Shown: positions 17,603 to 25,715 of the stretch, piece by piece | Position numbering within the stretch: position 1 is the stretch's first letter | Layout: the number at the start of each line of letters is the position of its first letter | DNA from: CAZPXF01 sp964590945 | Lineage (GTDB): Bacteria; Bacillota; Clostridia; Lachnospirales; Lachnospiraceae | DNA length: 38,360 bases | Direction: 5' to 3' | Assembly: GCA_964590945.1 (NCBI GenBank) | Contig: CAZPXF010000007.1 | Location: 1-38,360 of the forward strand | Notes under the pieces: model-generated | The model's database searches: none | What the model was told of the DNA's origin: nothing | What the model saw: only the letters and a program-made list of their open reading frames with translations | Program-made: the position numbers and the translations under genes

Positions 17603-18222
17603 CTTTTTGAAAATCTGGCTGATGCAGTATAGCGCCGATCCGCCGAGGATAAAGAAATCGCTGATATTAAACACCAGATCATTCAGCCTCTTCCATCCCG
17701 TCCGGAAGCTCACATAATCCACCACATATCCCCGTTTGATACGGTCATACAGGTTCGACAGGCCGCCTCCGACAATCATGGCAAAGGACAGCTTTTTCAG
17801 CTTGTCGCCCGGCTTTACCAGCTCCCGTGCAAAGGCTGCCGCCATCATACCGTTGACGGCTCCTGCGGCTTTTTTTACAAGGGATGGGTTCTTTTTAAAA
17901 GCGCTCATGGCAAAGCCGTAATTCCGGATATACCGAAGGACTGCCCTGCCGCCGAAAAGCTCTTCTTTTTCTCCTTCTTTCCGGGTTTTCAGGATGTGCT
18001 CCTTCATTTGATGATCCGCTGCAAAGATCCCGGCTGCCAGTAACGGATAGATCANNNNNNNNNNNNNNNNNNNNNNNNNNNNNNNNNNNNNNNNNNNNNN
18101 NNNNNNNNNNNNNNNNNNNNNNNNNNNNNNNNNNNNNNNNNNNNNNNNNNNNNNTCCTTCATTTGATGATCCGCTGCAAAGATCCCGGCTGCCAGTAACG
18201 GATAGATCAACGGATAGATCAT
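17597..18222 (-). CDS. Signal peptidase II-like protein, interrupted by an assembly gap
   Basis: Membrane aspartyl protease family that cleaves prolipoproteins. Downstream of the gap the protein shows RNYGFAMSAF, GGGLSNLYDRIKRGYVVDYVSF and LVFNISDFFILGG, which carry the two catalytic aspartates of LspA. The ATG at 18222 overlaps the stop of the upstream coiled-coil gene (ATGA). As assembled, the frame is broken: 18000-18054 and 18155-18209 are identical and enclose 100 N. Collapsing 155 bases joins 18222-18155 to 17999-17597 as 471 bases, an intact 156-codon gene. The sequence is more divergent than canonical LspA, with an unusual charged loop after the first helix, so it may be a paralogue and not the main enzyme. 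Last gene of the nine-gene run. Confidence 0.8.
18000..18209. repeat. 55-bp exact direct repeat flanking a 100-N gap (assembly artefact)
   Basis: Bases 18000-18054 and 18155-18209 are the same 55 bases; 18055-18154 are all N. This is the signature of two contig ends sharing an unmerged overlap. Right of it, ACGGATAGATCA is repeated in tandem (about 18198-18221), which may have stopped the assembler from merging. The gap probably has true length zero. Confidence 0.9.
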
Positions 18223-18512
18223 ATCTCGCGCTCCTGCACTTCCCTGATCTCATCCTCCAGGCCGCTGATGACGTCTTTGGATTCCTGAATATCCTTGCAA
18301 AGATCCGCGTATTCACTGTCCAGAACCTCTCCCTGCTCGTATTTCCCATAGACGATCCTGCCAAGATTCTGAAAATCCTTCTCGATCCGGCGTCCCTGAA
18401 TACGTACCTTACTTTTTAATTTCTGTACCTCCACAGTCTGGCCCGTCTTCTCGACAACCGTGTCCGCTGTCTCTGTGATCTTTTTCCCTAAATCTTCCCA
18501 AAATTCTTTCAT
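18219..18512 (-). CDS. Small coiled-coil protein
   Basis: 97 aa, no cysteines except one, no membrane segment. The N-terminus (FWEDLGKKITETADTVVEKTGQTVEVQKLKSKVRI) resembles the first half of small Firmicute proteins that carry a helical region followed by a zinc ribbon, but here the ribbon is absent and the rest is coiled coil (CKDIQESKDVISGLEDEIREVQ). Its stop overlaps the start of the LspA-like gene, and it starts 13 bases after clpX, with AGGAG upstream. Function unknown. Confidence 0.75.
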   Translation of the reverse strand: MKEFWEDLGKKITETADTVVEKTGQTVEVQKLKSKVRIQGRRIEKDFQNLGRIVYGKYEQGEVLDSEYADLCKDIQESKDVISGLEDEIREVQEREI

Positions 18513-18525
18513 GTCCTGCTCCTTT

Positions 18526-19908
18526 CTAATACTGCCCCCGCAGCATGATCTTTGGTCCTCCGGTTCCTTCTATGTATTCTTTTGTGATCGTGACAATACC
18601 GATCGAATCATCCTTGGGTATCTCATACATGATATCCAGCATAAATTCTTCGATAATCGCACGAAGCGCTCTGGCTCCTGTCTCACGCTCCATTGCTTTC
18701 TTTGCAATGGCGTGAAGCGCATCATCCTCAAATTCCAGCTTTACCTCATCCAGCTCCAAAAGCTTCTGGTACTGCTTGAGGATCGCATTTTTCGGCTCCC
18801 TTAGAATGCTGACAAGCTTTTCCTCGTCAAGACCCTTCAGTGAAAATACGATCGGCAGACGCCCTAAAAATTCCGGGATCATACCGAAATTCCGGAGATC
18901 TTCTGTCGTCACCTTCTCCAGAATATCCTTCTCCTGATCGTATTTGTCCCGCAGGTCTGCGTTGAATCCGATCGACGCCTTCTTATTCAGGCGCTCCTTT
19001 ATAATCGTTTCCAGATCCGGGAATGCGCCTCCGCATATAAAGAGGATGTTTTTTGTGTCGATCGTCTCGAGCGGTACCATCGCATTCTTGCTGTTCGCCC
19101 CGACAGGAACTTCGATCTGCGCGCCCTCCAGCATCTTTAAAAGTCCCTGCTGGACGGATTCCCCGCTGACGTCGCGGTGGTTCGTCTCCTTCTTCTTTGC
19201 GATCTTATCGATCTCATCGATGAAAATAATTCCCTGCTCTGCGCGCTCCACATCATTATCCGCCGCTGCAAGCAGCTTGGAAACTACGCTCTCAATATCA
19301 TCGCCGATATATCCGGCCTCCGTAAGGGAGGTTGCATCCGTGATCGCCAGAGGCACGTCCAGAAGACGGGCAAGCGTTTTCACAAGATAGGTCTTGCCGC
19401 ATCCGGTCGGCCCGATCATAAGCATATTGGATTTCTCGATCTCAATCTCATCCATCGTATCTGTCGCGACCCGTTTATAATGATTGTAGACGGCTACGGA
19501 CATGACCTTTTTCGCATAATCCTGACCGATCACATAGTCGTCGAGCTGCGCCTTGATCCTGTGCGGCGCCGGAATATTCCGGATATCAAGAACAGGTATC
19601 TCCTTCTTTTCCTCTTTCTTCTTTTTCTTTACCTTATGCTTTGGCGACATCATATTCTGGAGGTCCTCCATGTTCAGGAACTGAACCCCGGGCATATTGA
19701 TCATATTGCTGTAGTCCAGATTGCTGTTTGTCACCATGTCAAAGCTTTTCTGCATACATTCGGAGCAGATGCAGATGCCGTTCGGCATCTCGATCATTTT
19801 GCCGGCCTTACTCTCCGGCCTGTGGCACATAAAGCAGACCTTCTCATAATCCTGCTTATCCTCGTTTTCTTTATTTTCTTCCAATTCATTTTTCTCTTTT
19901 TCTGACAT
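18526..19908 (-). CDS. clpX: ClpX-type AAA+ unfoldase
   Basis: 460 aa. N-terminal C4 zinc finger (C25, C28, C48, C51), then a lysine/glutamate-rich linker (KKKKKEEKKE, residues 94-103). Next come Walker A GPTGCGKT (166-173), the substrate-gripping pore loop GYIG (199-202), Walker B IIFIDE (227-232) and the ClpP-docking IGF loop (313-315). It unfolds tagged proteins for ClpP. It is longer than the usual 410-430 residues because of the acidic N-terminus and linker, and it is not next to clpP, tig or lon. It may therefore be the second ClpX found in some Lachnospiraceae. It lies in the same run as ligA, 43 bases downstream. Confidence 0.92.
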   Translation of the reverse strand: MSEKEKNELEENKENEDKQDYEKVCFMCHRPESKAGKMIEMPNGICICSECMQKSFDMVTNSNLDYSNMINMPGVQFLNMEDLQNMMSPKHKVKKKKKEEKKEIPVLDIRNIPAPHRIKAQLDDYVIGQDYAKKVMSVAVYNHYKRVATDTMDEIEIEKSNMLMIGPTGCGKTYLVKTLARLLDVPLAITDATSLTEAGYIGDDIESVVSKLLAAADNDVERAEQGIIFIDEIDKIAKKKETNHRDVSGESVQQGLLKMLEGAQIEVPVGANSKNAMVPLETIDTKNILFICGGAFPDLETIIKERLNKKASIGFNADLRDKYDQEKDILEKVTTEDLRNFGMIPEFLGRLPIVFSLKGLDEEKLVSILREPKNAILKQYQKLLELDEVKLEFEDDALHAIAKKAMERETGARALRAIIEEFMLDIMYEIPKDDSIGIVTITKEYIEGTGGPKIMLRGQY

Positions 19909-19951
19909 ATTCTTTCCTCGTTTCTATGGAGTGTTACTTTTTATTATCCTT

Positions 19952-21910
19952 CTATTCTTCCAGCATCGCAAGAAAATTCTCTTCCGAAAGAACCGGTACG
20001 CCCAGTTCCTTCGCCTTCCGGTTTTTCGCGGATGCAGATTCCGTGTCATTGTTGATCAGATAATCGGTTTTCTTTGATACGGAGCCTGTAACCTTTCCGC
20101 CCAGGCGCTCGATCAGCGCTTTCACTTCGTTCCGGTTGGAAAAATGATGGACGCTTCCTGTGATGACAAAGCTTTTCCCTTCCAATGTCCGGGCACTCTG
20201 CTCTTTCTCCTGTTCCTGAAGCTTTAATTCTCCCAGGAGATTTAAAAATTTCTGTCTTTTCCCATTATCTGCAAAAAAATCCACATAGGATTTCGCAATG
20301 ACCGGACCGATCCCGTCGATCGCATTCAGAGCCTCCTCATCCGCTTCCAAAAGCTTCCCTGTATCATAGTCAAAGGCCCGGCAGATCAGCTTCGCATTGG
20401 ACGAACCGATATTTGGAATACCGACTCCATACAACACCCGATCCAGCGTTGTCCCGCGGGCGTTCTCCACACTCTGCAGGATATTTTTACAGGACTTCTC
20501 ACCGAATCCCTCCATCCCGCAAATCGTATCAGCATAACGGTCAAGCCTGAATATATCCGCCGGTTCCTGTATCAATCCATGGCCAATGAATTTCTCCAGT
20601 GTCATCTCCGAGAGTCCTTCGATGTTGAGGGCGTCCCGGTTCACCAGAAGCGAAAATGCTTTGATCTGCTTCGCCGCGCAATCCGGATTCATACAGTAGA
20701 GCGCTTTCGCTTCCCCGAGCTTCCGGATCTTCGTACTGCCGCCGCACGCCGGACAGACCTCCGGAATCCCGCGCACGCCGCTTCGCGTCAGGTTCTCCGC
20801 GATCTGAGGAATGATCATATTTGCCTTATAAACCTCGATCTCGTCGCCGATCCCAAGCTCCAGCTCTTCCATGATACTGATATTGTGCACGCTGGCTCTG
20901 GAAACTGTCGTACCTTCCAGTTCTACCGGTTCAAAGATTGCCACCGGATTGATAAGTCCTGTTCTGGACGGACTCCATTCGATCTCCTTTAGAACCGTCT
21001 TTCTCGTCTCATCCTGCCATTTGAACGCAAAGGAATCTCTCGGAAACTTTGCTGTCCTTCCAAGGGACTGTCCATATGCAATATCATCATAGATGAGAAC
21101 CAGCCCGTCGGATGGAAAATCGTTGGATACGATCTTATCTGCAAAAAACTGCACCCGATCCCGCACCGTATCCGCCGTCACGGCATAATGCTCCACAACC
21201 GGGAACCCCTGCCCCGAAAGCCACTCAAACTGCTTCAGCCGTGAATTATGAAAGTCTACGCCGTCCGCACGGACAAGGGAAAATGCGAAAAACTGCACGT
21301 TTCTTTTCGCAGTGATCTCATTGCTTAACTGACGCACGGAACCGCTGCAGAGATTCCGTGGATTTTTATATTTTGCATCCGCATCCGGGATCTCCTGATT
21401 GATCCTTTCAAAATCACGGTAGCCGATCACTGCCTCCCCGCGCAGGACCAGCTCTCCTTTATATTCGATTTTAAGCGGAATATTCTGAAATACCCGCGCA
21501 TTATTTGTAATGACCTCGCCGACCTCTCCATTTCCTCTCGTTACTGCTTTAAAAAGCTCCCCGTCACGATAGGTCAGGACGATCGTAAGTCCGTCCAGCT
21601 TCCACGACATCACCGCCTTCTGGCTGCCTGTAAATGCGATCAGCTGCTCCACATCCTTTGTCTTATCCAGCGACAGCATGGGACTTTCGTGCCGCTCCTT
21701 CGGGAGCTCGCTGAGCACCTCATAGCCGACGTGCACGGTCGGACTGTTCGACAAGGTTATGCCAAGCTCCGCCTCCAGTGCGGCAAGCTCATCATACAGC
21801 GCGTCGTATTCCAGATTGCTCATGATCTCCGACGCATCCTGATAATATGCTTTAGACGCTTCATTCAGAAGCTTTACCAGCTCCTTCATGCGTTTCTTTT
21901 TCCCATTCAT
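19952..21910 (-). CDS. ligA: NAD-dependent DNA ligase
   Basis: 652 aa. Seals nicks in replication and repair. It has an Ia domain with EYDALYDEL (about 34-42), the adenylated lysine in SWKLDGLT (K104), an OB-fold, a C4 zinc finger (CPACGG...CMNPDC), helix-hairpin-helix repeats (GFGEKSCKNIL, AIDGIGPVIAKS) and a C-terminal BRCT domain (from about residue 575). Motif III reads TRGNGEVGEVI where most LigA have RGDGxxGED, and the SLDNAF motif reads SLDKTK; I recall this variant from other Lachnospiraceae. GGGGGAG is 6 bases before the ATG, which overlaps the stop of the pseudouridine synthase gene by four bases. Confidence 0.95.
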   Translation of the reverse strand: MNGKKKRMKELVKLLNEASKAYYQDASEIMSNLEYDALYDELAALEAELGITLSNSPTVHVGYEVLSELPKERHESPMLSLDKTKDVEQLIAFTGSQKAVMSWKLDGLTIVLTYRDGELFKAVTRGNGEVGEVITNNARVFQNIPLKIEYKGELVLRGEAVIGYRDFERINQEIPDADAKYKNPRNLCSGSVRQLSNEITAKRNVQFFAFSLVRADGVDFHNSRLKQFEWLSGQGFPVVEHYAVTADTVRDRVQFFADKIVSNDFPSDGLVLIYDDIAYGQSLGRTAKFPRDSFAFKWQDETRKTVLKEIEWSPSRTGLINPVAIFEPVELEGTTVSRASVHNISIMEELELGIGDEIEVYKANMIIPQIAENLTRSGVRGIPEVCPACGGSTKIRKLGEAKALYCMNPDCAAKQIKAFSLLVNRDALNIEGLSEMTLEKFIGHGLIQEPADIFRLDRYADTICGMEGFGEKSCKNILQSVENARGTTLDRVLYGVGIPNIGSSNAKLICRAFDYDTGKLLEADEEALNAIDGIGPVIAKSYVDFFADNGKRQKFLNLLGELKLQEQEKEQSARTLEGKSFVITGSVHHFSNRNEVKALIERLGGKVTGSVSKKTDYLINNDTESASAKNRKAKELGVPVLSEENFLAMLEE

Positions 21911-22662
21911 GATCTGCTCCCCCTTGTCAATTCGTCAAGCTCCGTAAGCTCCCGCTCCGTAAGAGGCCGCCATTTCCCCGGTTTCAGATCGCCGAGCTCA
22001 ATGTTCATGATCCGCTCCCGTTTCAGCCTCACGACCTCATAGCCAAGCGCTTCGCACATTCTCCGTATCTGACGGTTCAGCCCCTGTGTCAGAATGATGC
22101 GGAACGTGTATTTCCCCGCTTTCCATACCTTGCAGCTCCGTGTGACCGTATCAAGGATCGGCACGCCCTGCGACATCCTGCGGATAAAATCTTCCGTAAC
22201 CGGACGGTCCACTTTCACAAGGTACTCCTTCTCGTGATGATTCCCGGCGCGCATGATCTTATTCACAATGTCCCCGTTGTTCGTCATCAGGATCAGCCCC
22301 TCCGAGTCTTTATCGAGACGTCCGACCGGATAAATCCGCACCGGATAATCAACATAATCTACGATATTATTCTTCACCCTTTTTTCGGCGGTGCACTCCA
22401 CGCCCGCCGGTTTGTGAAAAGCAAGAAGCACCATCGGATCCCTGCGGCTGACGATCTTTTTGCCGACACGGATCTCCTGACTTGCAGGGATCACTTTCAT
22501 CCCCATCTGAGCCGTTTCGCCATCCACACGAACACGCCCCGCTCCGATCAGCCGGTCCGCCTCCCGCCTGGAACAGATTCCCGATTCACTTAAATACTTA
22601 TTCAGGCGCACCGCCTGATGATCATCCTTGTTCTCGAATGCTCTGCGGATCCTACTCTCCAT
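21907..22662 (-). CDS. rluF: 23S rRNA pseudouridine synthase, RluB/RluE/RluF group
   Basis: 251 aa. N-terminal S4 RNA-binding domain (RLNKYLSESGICSRREADRLIGAGRVRVDG, about residues 19-48), HKPAGVECT, and the catalytic aspartate in GRLDKDSEGLILMTNNG. QGLNRQIRRMCEALGYEV is also diagnostic of the group. The VECT form and length are closest to RluF (U2604), but RluB-type specificity is possible. The ATG lies inside the end of the DHHW gene (11-base overlap) with GGAGG 6 bases upstream, and the stop overlaps ligA. Confidence 0.9.
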   Translation of the reverse strand: MESRIRRAFENKDDHQAVRLNKYLSESGICSRREADRLIGAGRVRVDGETAQMGMKVIPASQEIRVGKKIVSRRDPMVLLAFHKPAGVECTAEKRVKNNIVDYVDYPVRIYPVGRLDKDSEGLILMTNNGDIVNKIMRAGNHHEKEYLVKVDRPVTEDFIRRMSQGVPILDTVTRSCKVWKAGKYTFRIILTQGLNRQIRRMCEALGYEVVRLKRERIMNIELGDLKPGKWRPLTERELTELDELTRGSRS

Positions 22663-23815
22663 TCGACGCCTCCCCGAATAATTGATACAGGCTCTGATCC
22701 TTCATAAATCCATTCATATCATAGAGAAACAATACGTCCGTAATACTTTCCTCATCGATCAGCTCCGCCAGATCGCCGTTCCACAGCGCCGGATCGATGA
22801 CGACGATCTCACGGTAATACGGCGTCAGAAACGGAACAAAGCAATTCGCATAATCGTTTTTCAAAACGAGCAGCCTTCTCTCGTCAGACGAAGTTGTCCG
22901 GATCCGGATCTCCGACTGACTTCCATTCAGGAAAACATCGTATTTCTTCTTTGTCCCCAGAGCTTCTGAAGAATACAGGGAAGCGGATTTCAGATCATCG
23001 TCCATATATTCCGCCACATACTTCGTGTCGTCGTTTGTCGGAACATAAATATAGATCTTTTCTTTTTTGCTTCGTTTAAATCCGCTCCTGGCGGCCAGAT
23101 TCCCGGTAAACTCTTCCGTCACCGCATATTTCTTATATTCTACCATATACTCGGATTTGATTTCCAGAGCATCCATAGCCGTCTGAAACGCATAGTACGC
23201 CCCTAAGGTCGTCCAGCGGTTATCCGTCCGGTAATAAAGCTCCTCCGCCGCATGCTCCCGCAGCGTCTCCGAGACATTGATCCACGTAAGCTGTTCATCC
23301 ATCATTTCCTGCAATTCGTTCATCCAGACACGCTGGGAGGAATCCACTGCACCGGAAGGGAGCTTGCTCTTCATGATCTCCGCCCCGTTCGGCGCGATCA
23401 GCATATGACAGTTCAGATCGGAATAATCCTTACAAAACTGCCGGATAGCTTTGATATTATCCTGATAACAGCTTCCCGCCTGAATCTGATTCTCCTCCAG
23501 AAGGTACCCGTCCGACCCGATATATACGTTGTCCGATTCCTTCTGTCCCATAAGGCGCAGGAAACTGGTGCGTATCTTCGACCAGAACGGCCGGAGCACA
23601 AACTGATCCTTCAGGTAATCCTCTACCTGTCCGGCAAGCGTGCCGTCCAGCAGCTTTTCTGTTGAATACTGGGGCGCCTGTGCAAGGACACGCTCCTCTG
23701 TGTTTGAATACGCCCTGTCCTTTTTGACAAAATCCGACACACTGAATAACACAATGCAGAGCAGAAAAAGCAGTCCAAGGAATACACAGATTTTTCTTTT
23801 TCTAATTCCAGACAT
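22652..23815 (-). CDS. DHHW-family envelope protein with altered DHHW motif
   Basis: 387 aa. One N-terminal membrane anchor (about residues 8-28), then an extracytoplasmic domain. The architecture (ERVLAQAPQ, QVEDYLKDQFVLRPFW, VYIGSDGYLLE, NCHMLIAPNGAEI) matches the DHHW family, SGNH-type relatives of AlgJ/AlgX that accompany MBOAT O-acyltransferases in glycan acylation. The family's TDHHWT motif here reads RTDNRWTTLGAYYAF (D198, N199, R200, W201), so the histidine thought to be catalytic is an arginine. The gene overlaps the MBOAT gene by 14 bases and the next gene by 11. Probably envelope-facing partner of the MBOAT protein; activity doubtful. Confidence 0.85.
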   Translation of the reverse strand: MSGIRKRKICVFLGLLFLLCIVLFSVSDFVKKDRAYSNTEERVLAQAPQYSTEKLLDGTLAGQVEDYLKDQFVLRPFWSKIRTSFLRLMGQKESDNVYIGSDGYLLEENQIQAGSCYQDNIKAIRQFCKDYSDLNCHMLIAPNGAEIMKSKLPSGAVDSSQRVWMNELQEMMDEQLTWINVSETLREHAAEELYYRTDNRWTTLGAYYAFQTAMDALEIKSEYMVEYKKYAVTEEFTGNLAARSGFKRSKKEKIYIYVPTNDDTKYVAEYMDDDLKSASLYSSEALGTKKKYDVFLNGSQSEIRIRTTSSDERRLLVLKNDYANCFVPFLTPYYREIVVIDPALWNGDLAELIDEESITDVLFLYDMNGFMKDQSLYQLFGEASNGE

Positions 23816-25211
23816 AATAATTCCCCGTTCCCGTCACAATAAATGCGATACAGATAAACAGTAACAATAAATAGACCGCGCAGCTGACGGCAACCTTCTC
23901 TTTTCCCCTGCGCATACATAATCCATTGAAAAACCGGTACGCATACGGGGTAGAGAATATCCCGCAGATCACAAGCAGGATAAAATTACTCCGCAGCAGA
24001 TATGCCGCCTGCACATCCGCGATACCGGCTCCGCCGATCGTAAACATGATCCCGATATACCGCAGCGCCCCCTTGACGGAGCTGCTGAAGAAAAATACCC
24101 ATCCAGGCGCCGTCAGCAGAAGCATGAAGATCCTTCGCAGCCACCCCGGAAAGCGGCGCAGCACTTTCGCATACAGAAGCCGCTCAAGAAAGAGCAGCAC
24201 GCCGACATAAAATCCCCACACAATATAATGAAGGGAAGCGCCATGAAGCAGGCCAAACAGCGCTCCGGAGATCAGAAGGTTCAGCATTACCCGGACTACT
24301 CCTCCTTTTGCCCCTCCGAGCGGTTCATATATGTAATCGCGAACCCAGCTCACAAAGGTGATATGCCATTTCCGCCAGAATTCTGCAAATGTCGAAGCCA
24401 TATACGGATAGCGGAAATTCTCCGGAAGGTCAAATCCGAACATCTTTCCAAGGCCGATCGCCATATCCGTATATCCGCCAAGTTCAAAATAGATTTCGAA
24501 AGAAAAAGCAATACAGCCAAGCCATGCCGTAGCAGCCGAGATCACGCTTCCGGACGCATAATTCTGAACATAGGAAAACATCTCCCCGCAGGTCGATGCA
24601 AGTATTACTTTTTTGGAAAGACCGCGTATGAAATACATCACGCCGTCCCCGAATCTTCTCCAGCTCTCCCTTCTGTGGCGGAGCTGCTGCCGGAGCATCC
24701 CGTATCTCACGAGCGGTCCCATGGAAATCTTCTGGAACATTCCAATGAACAGGCCGAAATTCACAAAATTGTGCTCCGCCTCCACATCTCCCTTTCGGAT
24801 ATCGACCAGGTAAGAGATTCCCTGCAGCGTAAAAAATACAAGCCCCAGCGGAAGTCCCGGCGAATGATATACGATATTCGCATGGAGGATACGATTTAGC
24901 ATATCCAAAAAGAGCCCCGAATATTTAAAAAGAATGAGGATCAAAACATTTCCGGCAACTGCGATCACAAACGGCGCCCGTCCCGATCTTCCCTCCATTT
25001 CCTTTCTTTCAATCTCCATTCCCGACAGATAATTGAAAAGAACAGAGAGGACCAGCAGCACAACATAGATCTGGTCGCCCCATGCATAGAAAACGAGACT
25101 GAGCGCAAACAGGATCAGATTCTTCGCGCGCCGCGGCGTAATATAATACAGAAGAAGCGCAGCCGGCAAAAATATTAAAATAAATGAAAGACTGTCAAAA
25201 CACATATTCAC
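23802..25211 (-). CDS. MBOAT-family O-acyltransferase (AlgI/DltB-like)
   Basis: 469 aa, about 11-12 membrane helices. It moves acyl groups across the membrane to an extracellular glycan or polymer. Conserved pieces are FFTLQGISYLVDIRKG (about 126-141), GGYTDMAIGLGKMFGF, FWRKWHITFVSWVRDYIYEPLGG with H283, and the proposed catalytic histidine in LLHGASLHYIVWG (H323). The start is GTG at 25211, with GAGG 9 bases upstream; that ribosome site overlaps the stop of the DUF4358 gene. It sits between DUF4358 and DHHW genes. The acceptor is unknown: no wall-polymer genes are nearby. Confidence 0.92.
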   Translation of the reverse strand: MNMCFDSLSFILIFLPAALLLYYITPRRAKNLILFALSLVFYAWGDQIYVVLLVLSVLFNYLSGMEIERKEMEGRSGRAPFVIAVAGNVLILILFKYSGLFLDMLNRILHANIVYHSPGLPLGLVFFTLQGISYLVDIRKGDVEAEHNFVNFGLFIGMFQKISMGPLVRYGMLRQQLRHRRESWRRFGDGVMYFIRGLSKKVILASTCGEMFSYVQNYASGSVISAATAWLGCIAFSFEIYFELGGYTDMAIGLGKMFGFDLPENFRYPYMASTFAEFWRKWHITFVSWVRDYIYEPLGGAKGGVVRVMLNLLISGALFGLLHGASLHYIVWGFYVGVLLFLERLLYAKVLRRFPGWLRRIFMLLLTAPGWVFFFSSSVKGALRYIGIMFTIGGAGIADVQAAYLLRSNFILLVICGIFSTPYAYRFFNGLCMRRGKEKVAVSCAVYLLLLFICIAFIVTGTGNYYVWN

Positions 25212-25223
25212 GATTCTTTACCT

Positions 25224-25715
25224 CTATTTCAGGCTGTTCAGAAACTCATGTTCCAGGGACATCGCATCCTCCGACACCACATACAAAACATAAGTCCCCT
25301 GCCGCTTTATTACTGCATTTCTTAAAAGCGCCGTCTGCTCCGTGTCCGCATTCTCAAAGATCTCAAGCTGACTTTCCAAACGCTGATTCATTGCCTTTAT
25401 CACCCGGTCGGAATTGCGGTCGTCCTCCGTCTGCACAACGAAAAGCTCCGCCGCATCTCCCTTTTCTTCCGTCGCCGCGTAATAGAACTTCAGACAGTCT
25501 TTCGGGGATATATCCAGAAGCATCTGCCCTTCCTCCGCAAACTGCGGTTCCATATCGTCCATAAAGCCGCTGGCCTCCAGATTCGACGTCACCACGTCAA
25601 ATACGGTTCCGGATGGATTCTCACGCCAGAACAGCCAGACTGCGAATATAACGGTCAGAAGTATTACCAGATATTTCAGAACGCTGATGACCGAAGTTAC
25701 TGTATTTTCCTTCAT
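25224..25715 (-). CDS. DUF4358 membrane-anchored protein
   Basis: 163 aa: one N-terminal transmembrane segment (about residues 13-29) and an exported domain with KFYYAATEEKGDAAELFVVQ, RLESQLEIFEN and GTYVLYVVSED. These fit the DUF4358 family, which I know mostly from Lachnospiraceae next to MBOAT and SGNH/DHHW genes. Its start overlaps the stop of the SGNH-like gene by four bases. Function is not established; position argues for a subunit of the O-acylation complex. Confidence 0.8.
   Translation of the reverse strand: MKENTVTSVISVLKYLVILLTVIFAVWLFWRENPSGTVFDVVTSNLEASGFMDDMEPQFAEEGQMLLDISPKDCLKFYYAATEEKGDAAELFVVQTEDDRNSDRVIKAMNQRLESQLEIFENADTEQTALLRNAVIKRQGTYVLYVVSEDAMSLEHEFLNSLK

Noticed and set aside
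18223..18364. Extension of the signal-peptidase-II-like frame across the N gap to 18364
   Set aside because: This frame overlaps the coiled-coil gene and exists only because the gap was filled with 100 N; the true frame starts at 18222.
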